A stretch of DNA of 6,772 nucleotides from Alphaproteobacteria bacterium (GTDB taxonomy: Bacteria > Pseudomonadota > Alphaproteobacteria > Micavibrionales > SZUA-601). The stretch is taken from contig QKJH01000193.1 of assembly GCA_003250865.1 (NCBI GenBank), positions 1 through 6,772 on the forward strand. The letters are read 5' to 3'. The translations under genes and the position numbers were made by a program. This document shows positions 1 through 6,320 of this stretch, piece after piece; position 1 is the first letter of the stretch; every line of letters begins with the position of its first letter. A model generated the notes under the pieces. It was not told the origin of the DNA and ran no database searches. It was given only the letters and a program-made list of their open reading frames with translations.

Positions 1-24
1 GCTTGCCATAGAAACCACAGCCAT
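1..24 (-). CDS. recA: Start of a gene, probably recA (partial, cut by window edge)
   Basis: Only eight codons are visible (MAVVSMAS), reading off the left edge, so the protein itself cannot identify the gene. Three pieces of context point to RecA, the DNA strand-exchange protein and LexA co-protease. First, there are two alphaproteobacterial-type LexA boxes over a strong promoter just upstream. Second, the gene lies directly downstream of cckA on the same strand, and a cckA-recA order is known in several alphaproteobacteria. Third, this start has a very good Shine-Dalgarno (AAAGGGG, 6 nt before ATG). A second ATG in the same frame lies at 93-91 with its own AGAGGA motif, and would add 23 residues. 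I prefer the inner start because of the stronger ribosome site and because RecA usually begins only some 10-20 residues before its conserved core. Other LexA-regulated genes (lexA, uvrA, imuA) are possible but fit the neighbourhood less well. Confidence 0.62.
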
Positions 25-30
25 TGTATT

Positions 31-37
31 CCCCTTT
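31..37 (-). promoter_or_regulatory. Strong Shine-Dalgarno of the probable recA gene
   Basis: The minus strand reads AAAGGGG followed by six bases and the ATG at 24-22. It is the best ribosome binding site in this spacer and favours this start over the in-frame ATG at 93-91. Confidence 0.6.
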
Positions 38-95
38 GTCCTTTGTTGTCGAGTGTCATTTGTATCTTGTCGAATGAAAGAAAAACGATTCATTT

Positions 96-131
96 GTTCC
101 TCTTACGTTCTTATAAGAACAAAAATGGAAC
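96..131. promoter_or_regulatory. Double, mirror-symmetric LexA (SOS) operator
   Basis: On the plus strand GTTC (96-99), seven bases, GTTC (107-110) is followed by TTATAA (111-116), then GAAC (117-120), seven bases, GAAC (128-131). Each half is the direct-repeat LexA box GTTC-N7-GTTC known from Alphaproteobacteria, one on each strand. The inner half-sites and TTATAA together make a perfect 14-bp palindrome (107-120). The box centres (103 and 124) are 21 bp apart, about two helical turns, so two LexA dimers could sit on the same DNA face. The boxes overlap the spacer, the -10 and the expected start of the promoter at 113-141, which is where a repressor would block it. The motif identity is read directly from the sequence; LexA binding is inferred. 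Confidence 0.82.
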
Positions 132-141
132 ACACTGTCAA
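113..141 (-). promoter_or_regulatory. Sigma-70 type promoter of the probable recA gene
   Basis: The minus strand has a perfect -35 hexamer TTGACA (141-136), a 17-bp spacer and TCTTAT as -10 (118-113, four of six matches). Transcription would start near 106, giving a leader of roughly 80 nt before the ATG at 24, or about 13 nt before the alternative ATG at 93. The LexA boxes overlap it, so it is likely SOS-inducible. A TTATAA lies two bases further on and is an alternative -10 with a longer spacer. Confidence 0.65.
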
Positions 142-171
142 CAACTTTTTTCAAAAGTAAATAGTAACGGC

Positions 172-2748
172 TTAATTGTCTTCCAAAACTTCCTTAACTT
201 TTTCCGCTAACTGCTTCAAAGTAAAAGGCTTTGATAAAAAGTAAAATTCGCTATCAAATTCATCACGGAACCTGTCCTCGGTATAGCCCGACATAAAGAT
301 AACCGGAACATCGGGGTATTTTTCTTTGACGATTTTCGACAGCTGGATACCGTCCATGTTCGGCATAATCACATCGGTAACCAGAATATCAAATTGCAGC
401 TTTTCCTTTTCCAGACGCTCAACCGCCAACTCGCCGCTGGCCGCTTCGAACACAGTATATCCTTTGTTTGCCAAAGCACGGGCGGAGAAAGCACGCACCG
501 CATCTTCATCTTCAACCAGAAAGACGCGTGATGAGCCGGTTAAATCCTGACGGGTTTCCTCCACCTCTTTCTTGGCGGCAACCTTGACCAGTTCTTCGCT
601 CATGCGCGGCAGATACATGGTAAAGCTTGTTCCTTTGCCCACTTTGGAATCCACAAAGATATGGCCTTCGGTTTGTTTGATAATCCCGTAAACCGTCGAC
701 AATCCAAGCCCTGTCCCTGCTCCGACTTCTTTGGTTGAAAAGAACGGGTCAAAGATACGCTCGATAATTTCCAGAGGAATGCCGCAGCCCGTATCCGACA
801 CCTCGATAACCACCCATTTGCCCGCCGGAAGCTCCTCAGTACCGACACGTTTAAGACGCTTGGTTTCCTGATTATAGGTTTTAATCGTCAACTGGCCGCC
901 GCCATCCTTGGCCATGGCATCACGGGCATTAACCGCCAGATTAATCAGCACCTGCTCCATCTGACCCACGTCAATTTTGACCAGTCCCAAATCGCGTTCG
1001 TGATTGATTTTCAGCTCGATATTCGCACCAATCAGACGGCGGATAAGGTGCGAGACCTCGGTAATGACATCGGTAACATCCATTACCTTGGGCTGAAGCT
1101 GTTGCTGACGTGAAAAAGCCAAAAGCTGACGCACCAGATTAGCCGCACGGTTGGCATTTTGCTTAATCTGCATAATATCGCCAAAGGACGAATCGCCTGC
1201 CTTGTGCCGCATCAGCAACAGGTCACAAAAACCAATCATGGCCGTGAGCAAATTGTTGAAATCGTGCGCTACGCCGCCGGCCAATTGACCAACAGCCTGC
1301 ATTTTCTGCGACTGGGTAAACTGTTTTTCCAAATTCTTTTGCGCCGTGATGTCGATAAAGTGTAAAACAATCCCCGTATCGCCCATAAAACGCCCGGCAA
1401 ACAGCTGTGCCATGATGTTGTCAATGGATTCTTTGTCAGGATTGATAAATTCAACTTCGAGCGAAACGCTTTCTTTTTCACCGTTTTTAATGTTTTCAAA
1501 AGCCTCTTCCACCTTTTTGCGACAGCCTTGCGTCAACAGACTGACCAAATTCTGCCCAAGCATATGCTGGAACGGTAATTTGACCATATCGGAAAAAGCA
1601 TCGTTACATTCGGTCAATCGCCCTTCACCATCCACCAGAGCAATACCCAGCGGAGCCTCTTCAAAAAAGCGTTGGAAGCGATCTTCGGATTGTTTAAGCG
1701 CCCGTTTCCACTCCCGCTCGGGCGTTAAGTCACGGATAACCGAGCGCGTGTAAAAACCATTCTTCCCTGCTTCGCCATCATTGACAACCGTGTGCAGCAC
1801 CGAAGCCACAAACACGCGCCCATCGAGCCCAACCAGTTTCACCTCGCCGCGCTGAACACCTTCGTCATCGGCCTCGTCCAAAATATCGTACGGTTTACCA
1901 CTTTGCGGCTTGTCCACCAGAAAATGCCACATCTGGTAATCGCCCGAGAGCAAGTCTTCCTCATCAGCAGCCAACCAGTTGCAAAACGTTTTATTGACGA
2001 AATTAAAACAGCCGCGATTATCCACGGAAAACAGCCCGATAGGCGCGTTATCCATCAAATCGGACAGACGCTTGCGCTCACTTTTCAATGTTTCTTCGTG
2101 CAGATGCGACACGGTCACATCGTCAATGCGCCAATGGATAAACCCTGTCCAATCTAAAATCGGCTGTGCCACCAGATTCATCCAGCCCTTACGCTCATCG
2201 CTGATGGTAAAAGGCAGCAAAACCTCGGCTCGGCGGCCTTTCTTGGCCATATCGACAAACTCATCAAACCGGGCAAGTGTTTTGTCGTCTTGCTTTAGAA
2301 CCTTGCGCAGATCGTCAAGCTTATCTTTGAAAATTTCCAATGCCCAATCATGAAAAATACGATTGGAATAAATCACCCTATCTTTGGTGTCCGTAATAAA
2401 ACGGCAGCCGCGCCCACCATTAAGAACCGACACCAGCAATGCCCGCCGCTTGTCATTATCATCCTTGACATTAATGATATTAAGGTTGGCCACCACCAAC
2501 GCCACACCAAAAATCAGAAACAGCCCGCAGGCAATCCAAAATTCAATACGGCGGTAGCTGTCAACATCCACAGCAATTAAGAAACCGATGACGGTTGCGG
2601 CATAAAGCACGGCAATGGCCACTTCCCATGGCAACATCTGTTTGGAACGGAACTTTTCGGTCACATCGGCGGATTTGGTCAAATCCAATGTTTCAGAATC
2701 ATGCTCTTGAGATTTTTTCACAGGCGTTTCAACCCTTTGGCTAAGCAA
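172..2748 (-). CDS. cckA: Hybrid sensor histidine kinase CckA
   Basis: 858-residue membrane hybrid kinase. Two membrane segments lie at about 41-60 and 70-89, giving a very short periplasmic turn. PAS-like regions follow at about 106-215 (divergent), 228-345 and 355-475. The HisKA H-box GGVAHDFNNLL carries the phospho-accepting His495. The HATPase has an N-box with N603/N607 (NLAVNARDAM), G1 DTGCGI at 652, F-box FDPFFSTK at 666 and G2 GAGTGLGL at 676. The receiver (741-857) has E746/D747, phospho-acceptor Asp792 in TDVIMP, S820 and K840. The domain order and the AHDFNNLL box match CckA, which through ChpT phosphorylates or dephosphorylates CtrA and CpdR. Caulobacter CckA is about 690 residues, so this one is longer, mostly in the sensor part. 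The start is uncertain: TTG at 2748 lies directly after in-frame stops, and GTG at 2721 (residue 10) is a good alternative. It follows flhB by 60 nt and precedes the probable recA. Confidence 0.93.
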   Translation of the reverse strand: MLSQRVETPVKKSQEHDSETLDLTKSADVTEKFRSKQMLPWEVAIAVLYAATVIGFLIAVDVDSYRRIEFWIACGLFLIFGVALVVANLNIINVKDDNDKRRALLVSVLNGGRGCRFITDTKDRVIYSNRIFHDWALEIFKDKLDDLRKVLKQDDKTLARFDEFVDMAKKGRRAEVLLPFTISDERKGWMNLVAQPILDWTGFIHWRIDDVTVSHLHEETLKSERKRLSDLMDNAPIGLFSVDNRGCFNFVNKTFCNWLAADEEDLLSGDYQMWHFLVDKPQSGKPYDILDEADDEGVQRGEVKLVGLDGRVFVASVLHTVVNDGEAGKNGFYTRSVIRDLTPEREWKRALKQSEDRFQRFFEEAPLGIALVDGEGRLTECNDAFSDMVKLPFQHMLGQNLVSLLTQGCRKKVEEAFENIKNGEKESVSLEVEFINPDKESIDNIMAQLFAGRFMGDTGIVLHFIDITAQKNLEKQFTQSQKMQAVGQLAGGVAHDFNNLLTAMIGFCDLLLMRHKAGDSSFGDIMQIKQNANRAANLVRQLLAFSRQQQLQPKVMDVTDVITEVSHLIRRLIGANIELKINHERDLGLVKIDVGQMEQVLINLAVNARDAMAKDGGGQLTIKTYNQETKRLKRVGTEELPAGKWVVIEVSDTGCGIPLEIIERIFDPFFSTKEVGAGTGLGLSTVYGIIKQTEGHIFVDSKVGKGTSFTMYLPRMSEELVKVAAKKEVEETRQDLTGSSRVFLVEDEDAVRAFSARALANKGYTVFEAASGELAVERLEKEKLQFDILVTDVIMPNMDGIQLSKIVKEKYPDVPVIFMSGYTEDRFRDEFDSEFYFLSKPFTLKQLAEKVKEVLEDN

Positions 2749-2766
2749 CTATTACTAACGGCTCCT

Positions 2767-2794
2767 ATTGTAACCCAGATGGACATGAATGCAA
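2767..2794 (-). promoter_or_regulatory. Possible promoter between flhB and cckA
   Basis: On the minus strand TACAAT (2772-2767, five of six matches to a -10) lies 16 bp after TTGCAT (2794-2789), a poor -35. Transcription would begin near 2760, too close to the TTG at 2748 for the AGGAG at 2766-2762 to be in the message, and would therefore favour the GTG start at 2721. cckA is often transcribed separately from flagellar genes, so its own promoter is reasonable, but the -35 match is weak. Confidence 0.3.
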
Positions 2795-2808
2795 TCCCCC
2801 ATCTTGCG

Positions 2809-3873
2809 TTATCGTGGCCGTTTCAGCCCCATGACGTACGAGATGACCTTGGCCACGGCCTGATAATGTTCTTCGGGAATCTCTTCTTCCAGTTCAACCG
2901 TGGCAAACAGGGCGCGTGCCAAAGGCGGGTTTTCAACAATCGGAATTTTGTTTTCATTGGCCAGTTCACGAATACGCAAAGCCACAGCATCCTGTCCTTT
3001 TGCCAAACAGACCGGAGCATTCATCGTATCCATTTTATATTCCAACGCTATCGCATAATGGGTCGGGTTGGTAATAACCACATCCGCTCTCGGGACGTTT
3101 TGCATCATACGCTCACGCGCCTTTTGAATGCGCAGGCTTTTCAGTTTGGCCTTGACTTTCGGATCCCCTTCGGTCTGGCGGTATTCGTCCTTAATCTCCT
3201 GCTTACTCATTTTCAGCTTCTTAATCCACTGATAACGCTGATACATAAAATCCAGAATAGCCAAGAAGAAAAAGACAAACAGTATAAATGCCATAAAAAT
3301 CAGAAAATTGCGCCGTATAATCTCCAGCATGGCAACCATGGTAATACCGATATATTCTTCACCATGGACAATAATCGGCTTTATCACCACGTAGGAAATC
3401 GCTCCGACAATGACCAGCTTTACCAACCCTTTTAAAGTCTCAACAATGCCTTGTAATCCAAACAGACGTTTTATCCCCTTCATCGGAGAAATTTTGTCGG
3501 GATTGGGAATCAAGGTTTGCCCCGTCATGATAAAACCCGTCTGTATCACACTGGAAACAATCCCAACCAGCATCAAAAAAGCCAACGGTAAAATCAGAAT
3601 TTTGGCAATCTGGATGACAACACCAATCATCACCTGCCCCAACGCATGCATATCCGTTGGAATGGCATGCGGCATGGCAATAAATACCCGAAGCGTTTCC
3701 AGAATATTCACGGCAATATAGCCGCTCATCATCGCTGCCAACAATGTTGCCGCAGCCAAGGACATAAAATTCGTTACCTCTTTGGACGAAGCAACGTTTC
3801 CCTGCTCTTTGGCTTCGCGAAGCCGTTTGGGGGTTGGGTCCTCGGTTTTCTGGCTGTCATCGGTATCCGACAT
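2809..3873 (-). CDS. flhB: Flagellar type III export switch protein FlhB
   Basis: 354 residues, the usual length. FlhB is the inner-membrane export-gate subunit whose cytoplasmic domain switches secretion from rod/hook to filament substrates. The N-terminus has the family signature EDPTPKRLREAKEQGNVASS (11-30). Hydrophobic membrane regions lie at about 35-60, 80-112, 145-168 and 185-210. The linker then runs through KMSKQEIKDEYRQTEGDP (221-238), well conserved in FlhB. The cytoplasmic domain contains the autocleavage motif NPTH (269-272, cut expected between N269 and P270), followed by HYAIALEY, AKGQDAVALRIRELA and VENPPLARAL. All expected residues are present, so the protein should be functional. 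The ATG at 3873 puts the signature at the normal distance from the N-terminus; an AAGGG lies 11 nt upstream. It is separated from fliR by 76 nt containing several dyads, a wider gap than the 3 nt between fliQ and fliR. Confidence 0.97.
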   Translation of the reverse strand: MSDTDDSQKTEDPTPKRLREAKEQGNVASSKEVTNFMSLAAATLLAAMMSGYIAVNILETLRVFIAMPHAIPTDMHALGQVMIGVVIQIAKILILPLAFLMLVGIVSSVIQTGFIMTGQTLIPNPDKISPMKGIKRLFGLQGIVETLKGLVKLVIVGAISYVVIKPIIVHGEEYIGITMVAMLEIIRRNFLIFMAFILFVFFFLAILDFMYQRYQWIKKLKMSKQEIKDEYRQTEGDPKVKAKLKSLRIQKARERMMQNVPRADVVITNPTHYAIALEYKMDTMNAPVCLAKGQDAVALRIRELANENKIPIVENPPLARALFATVELEEEIPEEHYQAVAKVISYVMGLKRPR

Positions 3874-3897
3874 GACGAATTATGCCCTTTTTGTTTC

Positions 3898-3950
3898 CTA
3901 TATGAATATAGTCACAGTACAACCTGTGCTCTTTTCGGTCAAACGCGTTT
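3898..3950. repeat. Cluster of short dyads in the fliR-flhB spacer
   Basis: The 76-nt gap between fliR and flhB holds three inverted repeats: CTATAT-GA-ATATAG (3898-3911), CACAG-N6-CTGTG (3913-3928) and the perfect palindrome AAACGCGTTT (3941-3950), whose last base is the final base of the fliR stop codon. None has a T-tract typical of a terminator. They may form mRNA structure between the two cistrons or bind a regulator; both are guesses. Confidence 0.35.
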
Positions 3951-4717
3951 TAACCGAACATGCCGATAAAATAGCCTTCAAACCGGTTGATAAAATAGAA
4001 CAGACACATGGAGATTGTGGCGTAAATTGTGATTACCCCGACCATCACCTGTATCGGGATTCCCAAAAAGAAAACCTGAATTTGCGGAATAAGGCGGGCA
4101 ATCACACCCAAAGCCAACTGCATGGCAAAAGAAATAATGATAAAAGGAGCCGAAAATTCCAATGCAATGATAAAGCTCTCATTGACGGCATCTGCCACAG
4201 AAACCGCAAAATCATTGATAATAATATCATCCATAGGTGGAAACAGCGAATAGCTGTGATATACGCCGGCAATCAGAATATGATGGATATTCATAGTGAA
4301 CATCAATACCGCTGCCGCCATGGTAATTACAGCAGCAACAACCGTACTTTGCTCGGACATCTGGGGATTGAACATCGACGCATTGGCCAAAGACATTTTG
4401 TATGAAATCACCATACCGGCCGTATTCAGAGCACTGAAAATCGCCCGCGCTATCAATCCGATAAACGCACCGATAAGCACTTCCTTGCACAAAAGCAAAG
4501 TCAAAAGAGCGGTTGAATCGGGCATTTGTCCAACAAGAGGCCAAACCACAGGTGTAAAGACCAGAGAAAAACCCAGTGCAATCAACAGGCGGATATTGGT
4601 TGGAATAACCCTGTCCCCCAACAGCGGCATCATCATGAACGCCGCACCAATACGTGTGAATACAATCAGAAATGCATAGATATTGCCAGATATGAGTGCC
4701 TGTATCTCGCTCATCAT
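3950..4717 (-). CDS. fliR: Flagellar export-gate membrane protein FliR
   Basis: 255 residues, normal for FliR, a core subunit that with FliP and FliQ forms the helical export channel in the inner membrane. It is almost entirely hydrophobic, with membrane segments at about 12-32, 42-62, 70-95, 125-150, 178-205 and 215-245. Family signatures are visible: FTRIGAAFMMMPLLG (20-34), the NIRLLIALGFSLVF stretch (41-54), KEVLIGAFIGLIARAIFSAL near 78-97, and ARLIPQIQVFFLGIPIQVM (207-225). Two adjacent ATGs (4717 and 4714) can serve as start; AGGG leaves only one base before the first and four before the second, so 4714 may be the real start. Only 3 nt separate it from the fliQ stop, so translation is likely coupled. 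The order fliQ-fliR-flhB is the classic flagellar one. Confidence 0.96.
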   Translation of the reverse strand: MMSEIQALISGNIYAFLIVFTRIGAAFMMMPLLGDRVIPTNIRLLIALGFSLVFTPVVWPLVGQMPDSTALLTLLLCKEVLIGAFIGLIARAIFSALNTAGMVISYKMSLANASMFNPQMSEQSTVVAAVITMAAAVLMFTMNIHHILIAGVYHSYSLFPPMDDIIINDFAVSVADAVNESFIIALEFSAPFIIISFAMQLALGVIARLIPQIQVFFLGIPIQVMVGVITIYATISMCLFYFINRFEGYFIGMFG

Positions 4718-4720
4718 ACC

Positions 4721-4987
4721 CTATCCTACATTGATTATAAGGCCGGCCAGCTTTTCGGTAAAATCAATCAGATTAATGGTAATCCACGGCAAAAGGAAAA
4801 ACAGCGTTGCAAAAATGGTCAGGATCTTTGGAATAAAAGTCAGGGTCATTTCCTGAATTTGGGTCAAGGCCTGAAACAACGCAATCAGAATACCGACAAC
4901 CAAGCCGGCAACCATCACGGGACCGCCCAGCTTGATAATCATCCACAGGGTTTCGCGGGTCAAATCAATAATTTCTTCGTTTTCCAT
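4721..4987 (-). CDS. fliQ: Flagellar export-gate membrane protein FliQ
   Basis: 88 residues, the standard FliQ size. FliQ forms a ring of short hairpins around the FliP/FliR core of the type III export gate in the inner membrane. Two membrane helices are visible (about 14-37 and 50-73). Between them lies the diagnostic stretch GLVVGILIALFQALTQIQEM (28-47), including the FQA-TQIQE motif shared by FliQ and the SctS proteins of virulence secretion systems. The flagellar neighbours decide for FliQ over SctS. The ATG at 4987 has a modest AGTGGA motif upstream. The stop is TAG, whereas the other complete minus-strand genes here end with TAA. fliR starts after a 3-nt gap, while fliE lies 97 nt upstream. 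Confidence 0.96.
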   Translation of the reverse strand: MENEEIIDLTRETLWMIIKLGGPVMVAGLVVGILIALFQALTQIQEMTLTFIPKILTIFATLFFLLPWITINLIDFTEKLAGLIINVG

Positions 4988-5084
4988 TCGCGTCCACTGC
5001 CTTGGTTATACGAAAGTAAAGCCTACGCCACTCAGACTAGCGTATTTTATGACGAAATGCCAGTAGGGAATTGTGCGGTAAGGA
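4988..5084 (-). other. 97-nt spacer between fliE and fliQ
   Basis: This is the longest gap inside the flagellar run. It has no open reading frame of note and no hairpin with a T-tract. A TAAAAT (minus strand 5049-5044) resembles a -10, but no matching -35 lies 16-18 bp upstream, so a promoter for fliQ-fliR-flhB is possible but not supported. Confidence 0.3.
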
Positions 5085-5411
5085 TTAAATCGGCATTTGC
5101 ATGATGCGTTGATAGGCATCAATGATTTTATCGCGTACGGCAATCACAGTTTGCAACGTCATCTCGGCGTCATTGACGGCTTGAACCACATCGGTCATCG
5201 AGGCTTTGCCCATCACGGCCTGTGCCGATACTTTTTCACTTTTATACTGGGTATCAACAGCTTGATCCAACCCGGCACGCAACAAAGCGCCAAAGCCGCT
5301 TTCATCGGTCTTGCCTGTCTTGTCATTACCGGAAAGACCGCCAACACCCGCGTTGTTCGACACGCGGTTATAGGCAGAGATTGCATCATTGATATTCATA
5401 TTGACCATCAT
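5085..5411 (-). CDS. fliE: Flagellar hook-basal body protein FliE
   Basis: 108 residues, typical of FliE, a small adaptor that joins the MS-ring and export gate to the proximal rod and is the first rod protein secreted. The C-terminal half carries the family pattern: AVMGKASMTDVVQAVNDAEM (65-84), then TLQTVIAVRDKIIDAYQRIM (85-104) ending in a short MPI tail. The N-terminal half is polar, glycine-rich and variable, as expected for an exported unfolded subunit, and there is no signal peptide. Two adjacent ATGs compete (5411 and 5408). AAAGGG at 5421-5416 leaves four bases before the first and seven before the second, so the second may be used and the protein be 107 residues. It lies 37 nt after flgC in the usual flgB-flgC-fliE order. 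Confidence 0.95.
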   Translation of the reverse strand: MMVNMNINDAISAYNRVSNNAGVGGLSGNDKTGKTDESGFGALLRAGLDQAVDTQYKSEKVSAQAVMGKASMTDVVQAVNDAEMTLQTVIAVRDKIIDAYQRIMQMPI

Positions 5412-5415
5412 TTGA

Positions 5416-5421
5416 CCCTTT
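5416..5421 (-). promoter_or_regulatory. Shine-Dalgarno of fliE
   Basis: The minus strand reads AAAGGG, then TCAA and ATGATG. Spacing is four nt to the first ATG and seven to the second, so the second ATG (5408) has the more usual distance. Confidence 0.55.
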
Positions 5422-5448
5422 CATGGTTCCAGTATAACGGATAAATCC

Positions 5449-5862
5449 TTATTGTGTTCTTAAAAGTTCAATGGTTTTCATCATCATCTGGCGTGACAGC
5501 TCAATGGCACCGACATTGGCCTCGTACGAACGTTGTGCTTCGCGCATATCCATCATTTCAATCAACGGATTGACATTGGGCAAGCGGACATTGCCGTTGG
5601 CATCTGCTGCCGGATGATGCGGATCGTACTTCATACGAAAATCGGAGCTATCTTTTTTAATGCGATCAACACTTACTGTATCAACACCCAGTTCTTTGTC
5701 CAGCGTGTTTTTAAATGTCACAACTTTGCGACGATACGGTTCTTCGTTCGGTGTCCCCGGAGCAGTATCGGCATTAGCCAGATTTTCGGACACCACGCGC
5801 ATACGTTGGCCTTGTGCCTTCATTCCCATTGCCGATATGGCCATTGCATCTTTCAGTTCCAT
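5449..5862 (-). CDS. flgC: Flagellar proximal rod protein FlgC
   Basis: 137 residues, the normal FlgC length. FlgC is one of the proximal rod subunits crossing the periplasm and is secreted through the flagellar export gate. The N-terminal rod signature RMRVVSENLANADTAP (20-35) ends in the TAPGTPNEEPYRRK region typical of FlgC. The C-terminus has the expected VNPLIEMMDMREAQRSYEAN (97-116) followed by an amphipathic helix ending in KTIELLRTQ. Both termini would form the coiled-coil core of the rod. There is no cleavable signal peptide, as expected. The ATG at 5862 has GGGAG seven nt upstream. The gap to flgB is 29 nt, consistent with one transcript. Confidence 0.96.
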   Translation of the reverse strand: MELKDAMAISAMGMKAQGQRMRVVSENLANADTAPGTPNEEPYRRKVVTFKNTLDKELGVDTVSVDRIKKDSSDFRMKYDPHHPAADANGNVRLPNVNPLIEMMDMREAQRSYEANVGAIELSRQMMMKTIELLRTQ

Positions 5863-5891
5863 ATTTTTTCTCCCTTTTCCCTTATCTCACC

Positions 5892-6320
5892 TTATTTCGA
5901 TGTTACAGCCAATTTCATCAACCCCATCGTTTTCGAATAGAGGTTGGTTACCATTTGGTACTGCATGGCTGTCTCGGAAGCTTTGATAATCTGTTCTTCT
6001 AATTCGACACCATTGGAGTCCGGCGTTATTTCGTACACTTCACGTGATTTAATACCGTTGTCCTTCTTACCGGGGGACAGTTTCTTGTCCATGTGATCCG
6101 TCGATGTCGTCGCCAAGGAAATTTTTTCATTTCCCGAAACCAAAGACTGTTTCCCCGTCAAATTTCCCAATGTTTTTGAGAAATTGGCCGGTTCCAAATC
6201 CCGTGCATGATAGCCGGGTGTATTGGCATTGGCTATATTTTGTGAAATAACACGTTGGCGCGAGCTCAGCCATTCCATGGACTGGGTCATGCCGTTGAGG
6301 AGTGCAATATTTTCAAGCAT
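5892..6320 (-). CDS. flgB: Flagellar proximal rod protein FlgB
   Basis: 142 residues, within the usual 120-145 of FlgB, a proximal rod subunit placed next to FliE and secreted by the type III gate. The N-terminus has the rod-family signature RQRVISQNIANANTPGYHAR (21-40). The C-terminus (about 105-142) is a helix with AMQYQMVTNLYSKTMGLMKL, the pattern shared by FlgB and other axial proteins. The middle (about 50-100) is polar and variable, also typical. The ATG at 6320 has AAGGTG seven nt upstream. It is the first gene of the minus-strand flagellar run; the divergent FlhB-like gene starts 163 nt away, so the promoter of the run should lie in that gap. Confidence 0.96.
   Translation of the reverse strand: MLENIALLNGMTQSMEWLSSRQRVISQNIANANTPGYHARDLEPANFSKTLGNLTGKQSLVSGNEKISLATTSTDHMDKKLSPGKKDNGIKSREVYEITPDSNGVELEEQIIKASETAMQYQMVTNLYSKTMGLMKLAVTSK

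Noticed and set aside
144..158. ACTTTT-TTC-AAAAGT hairpin downstream of cckA as a terminator
   Set aside because: The stem is almost only A/T pairs and no T-tract follows it in the cckA direction, so it would be a very weak terminator.
2701..3435. 244-codon plus-strand open frame opposite flhB and the start of cckA
   Set aside because: It is antisense to strongly conserved genes and shows no family pattern; a codon-composition shadow.
3782..5104. Long plus-strand open frames opposite fliR, fliQ and flhB (207 and 192 codons)
   Set aside because: They are rich in His, Asn and Gln, as expected from the reverse of hydrophobic membrane codons, and overlap well-identified genes.
5456..5469. GTTC-N6-GTTC near the end of flgC as another LexA box
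   Set aside because: The spacer is six, not seven, and it lies inside coding sequence.
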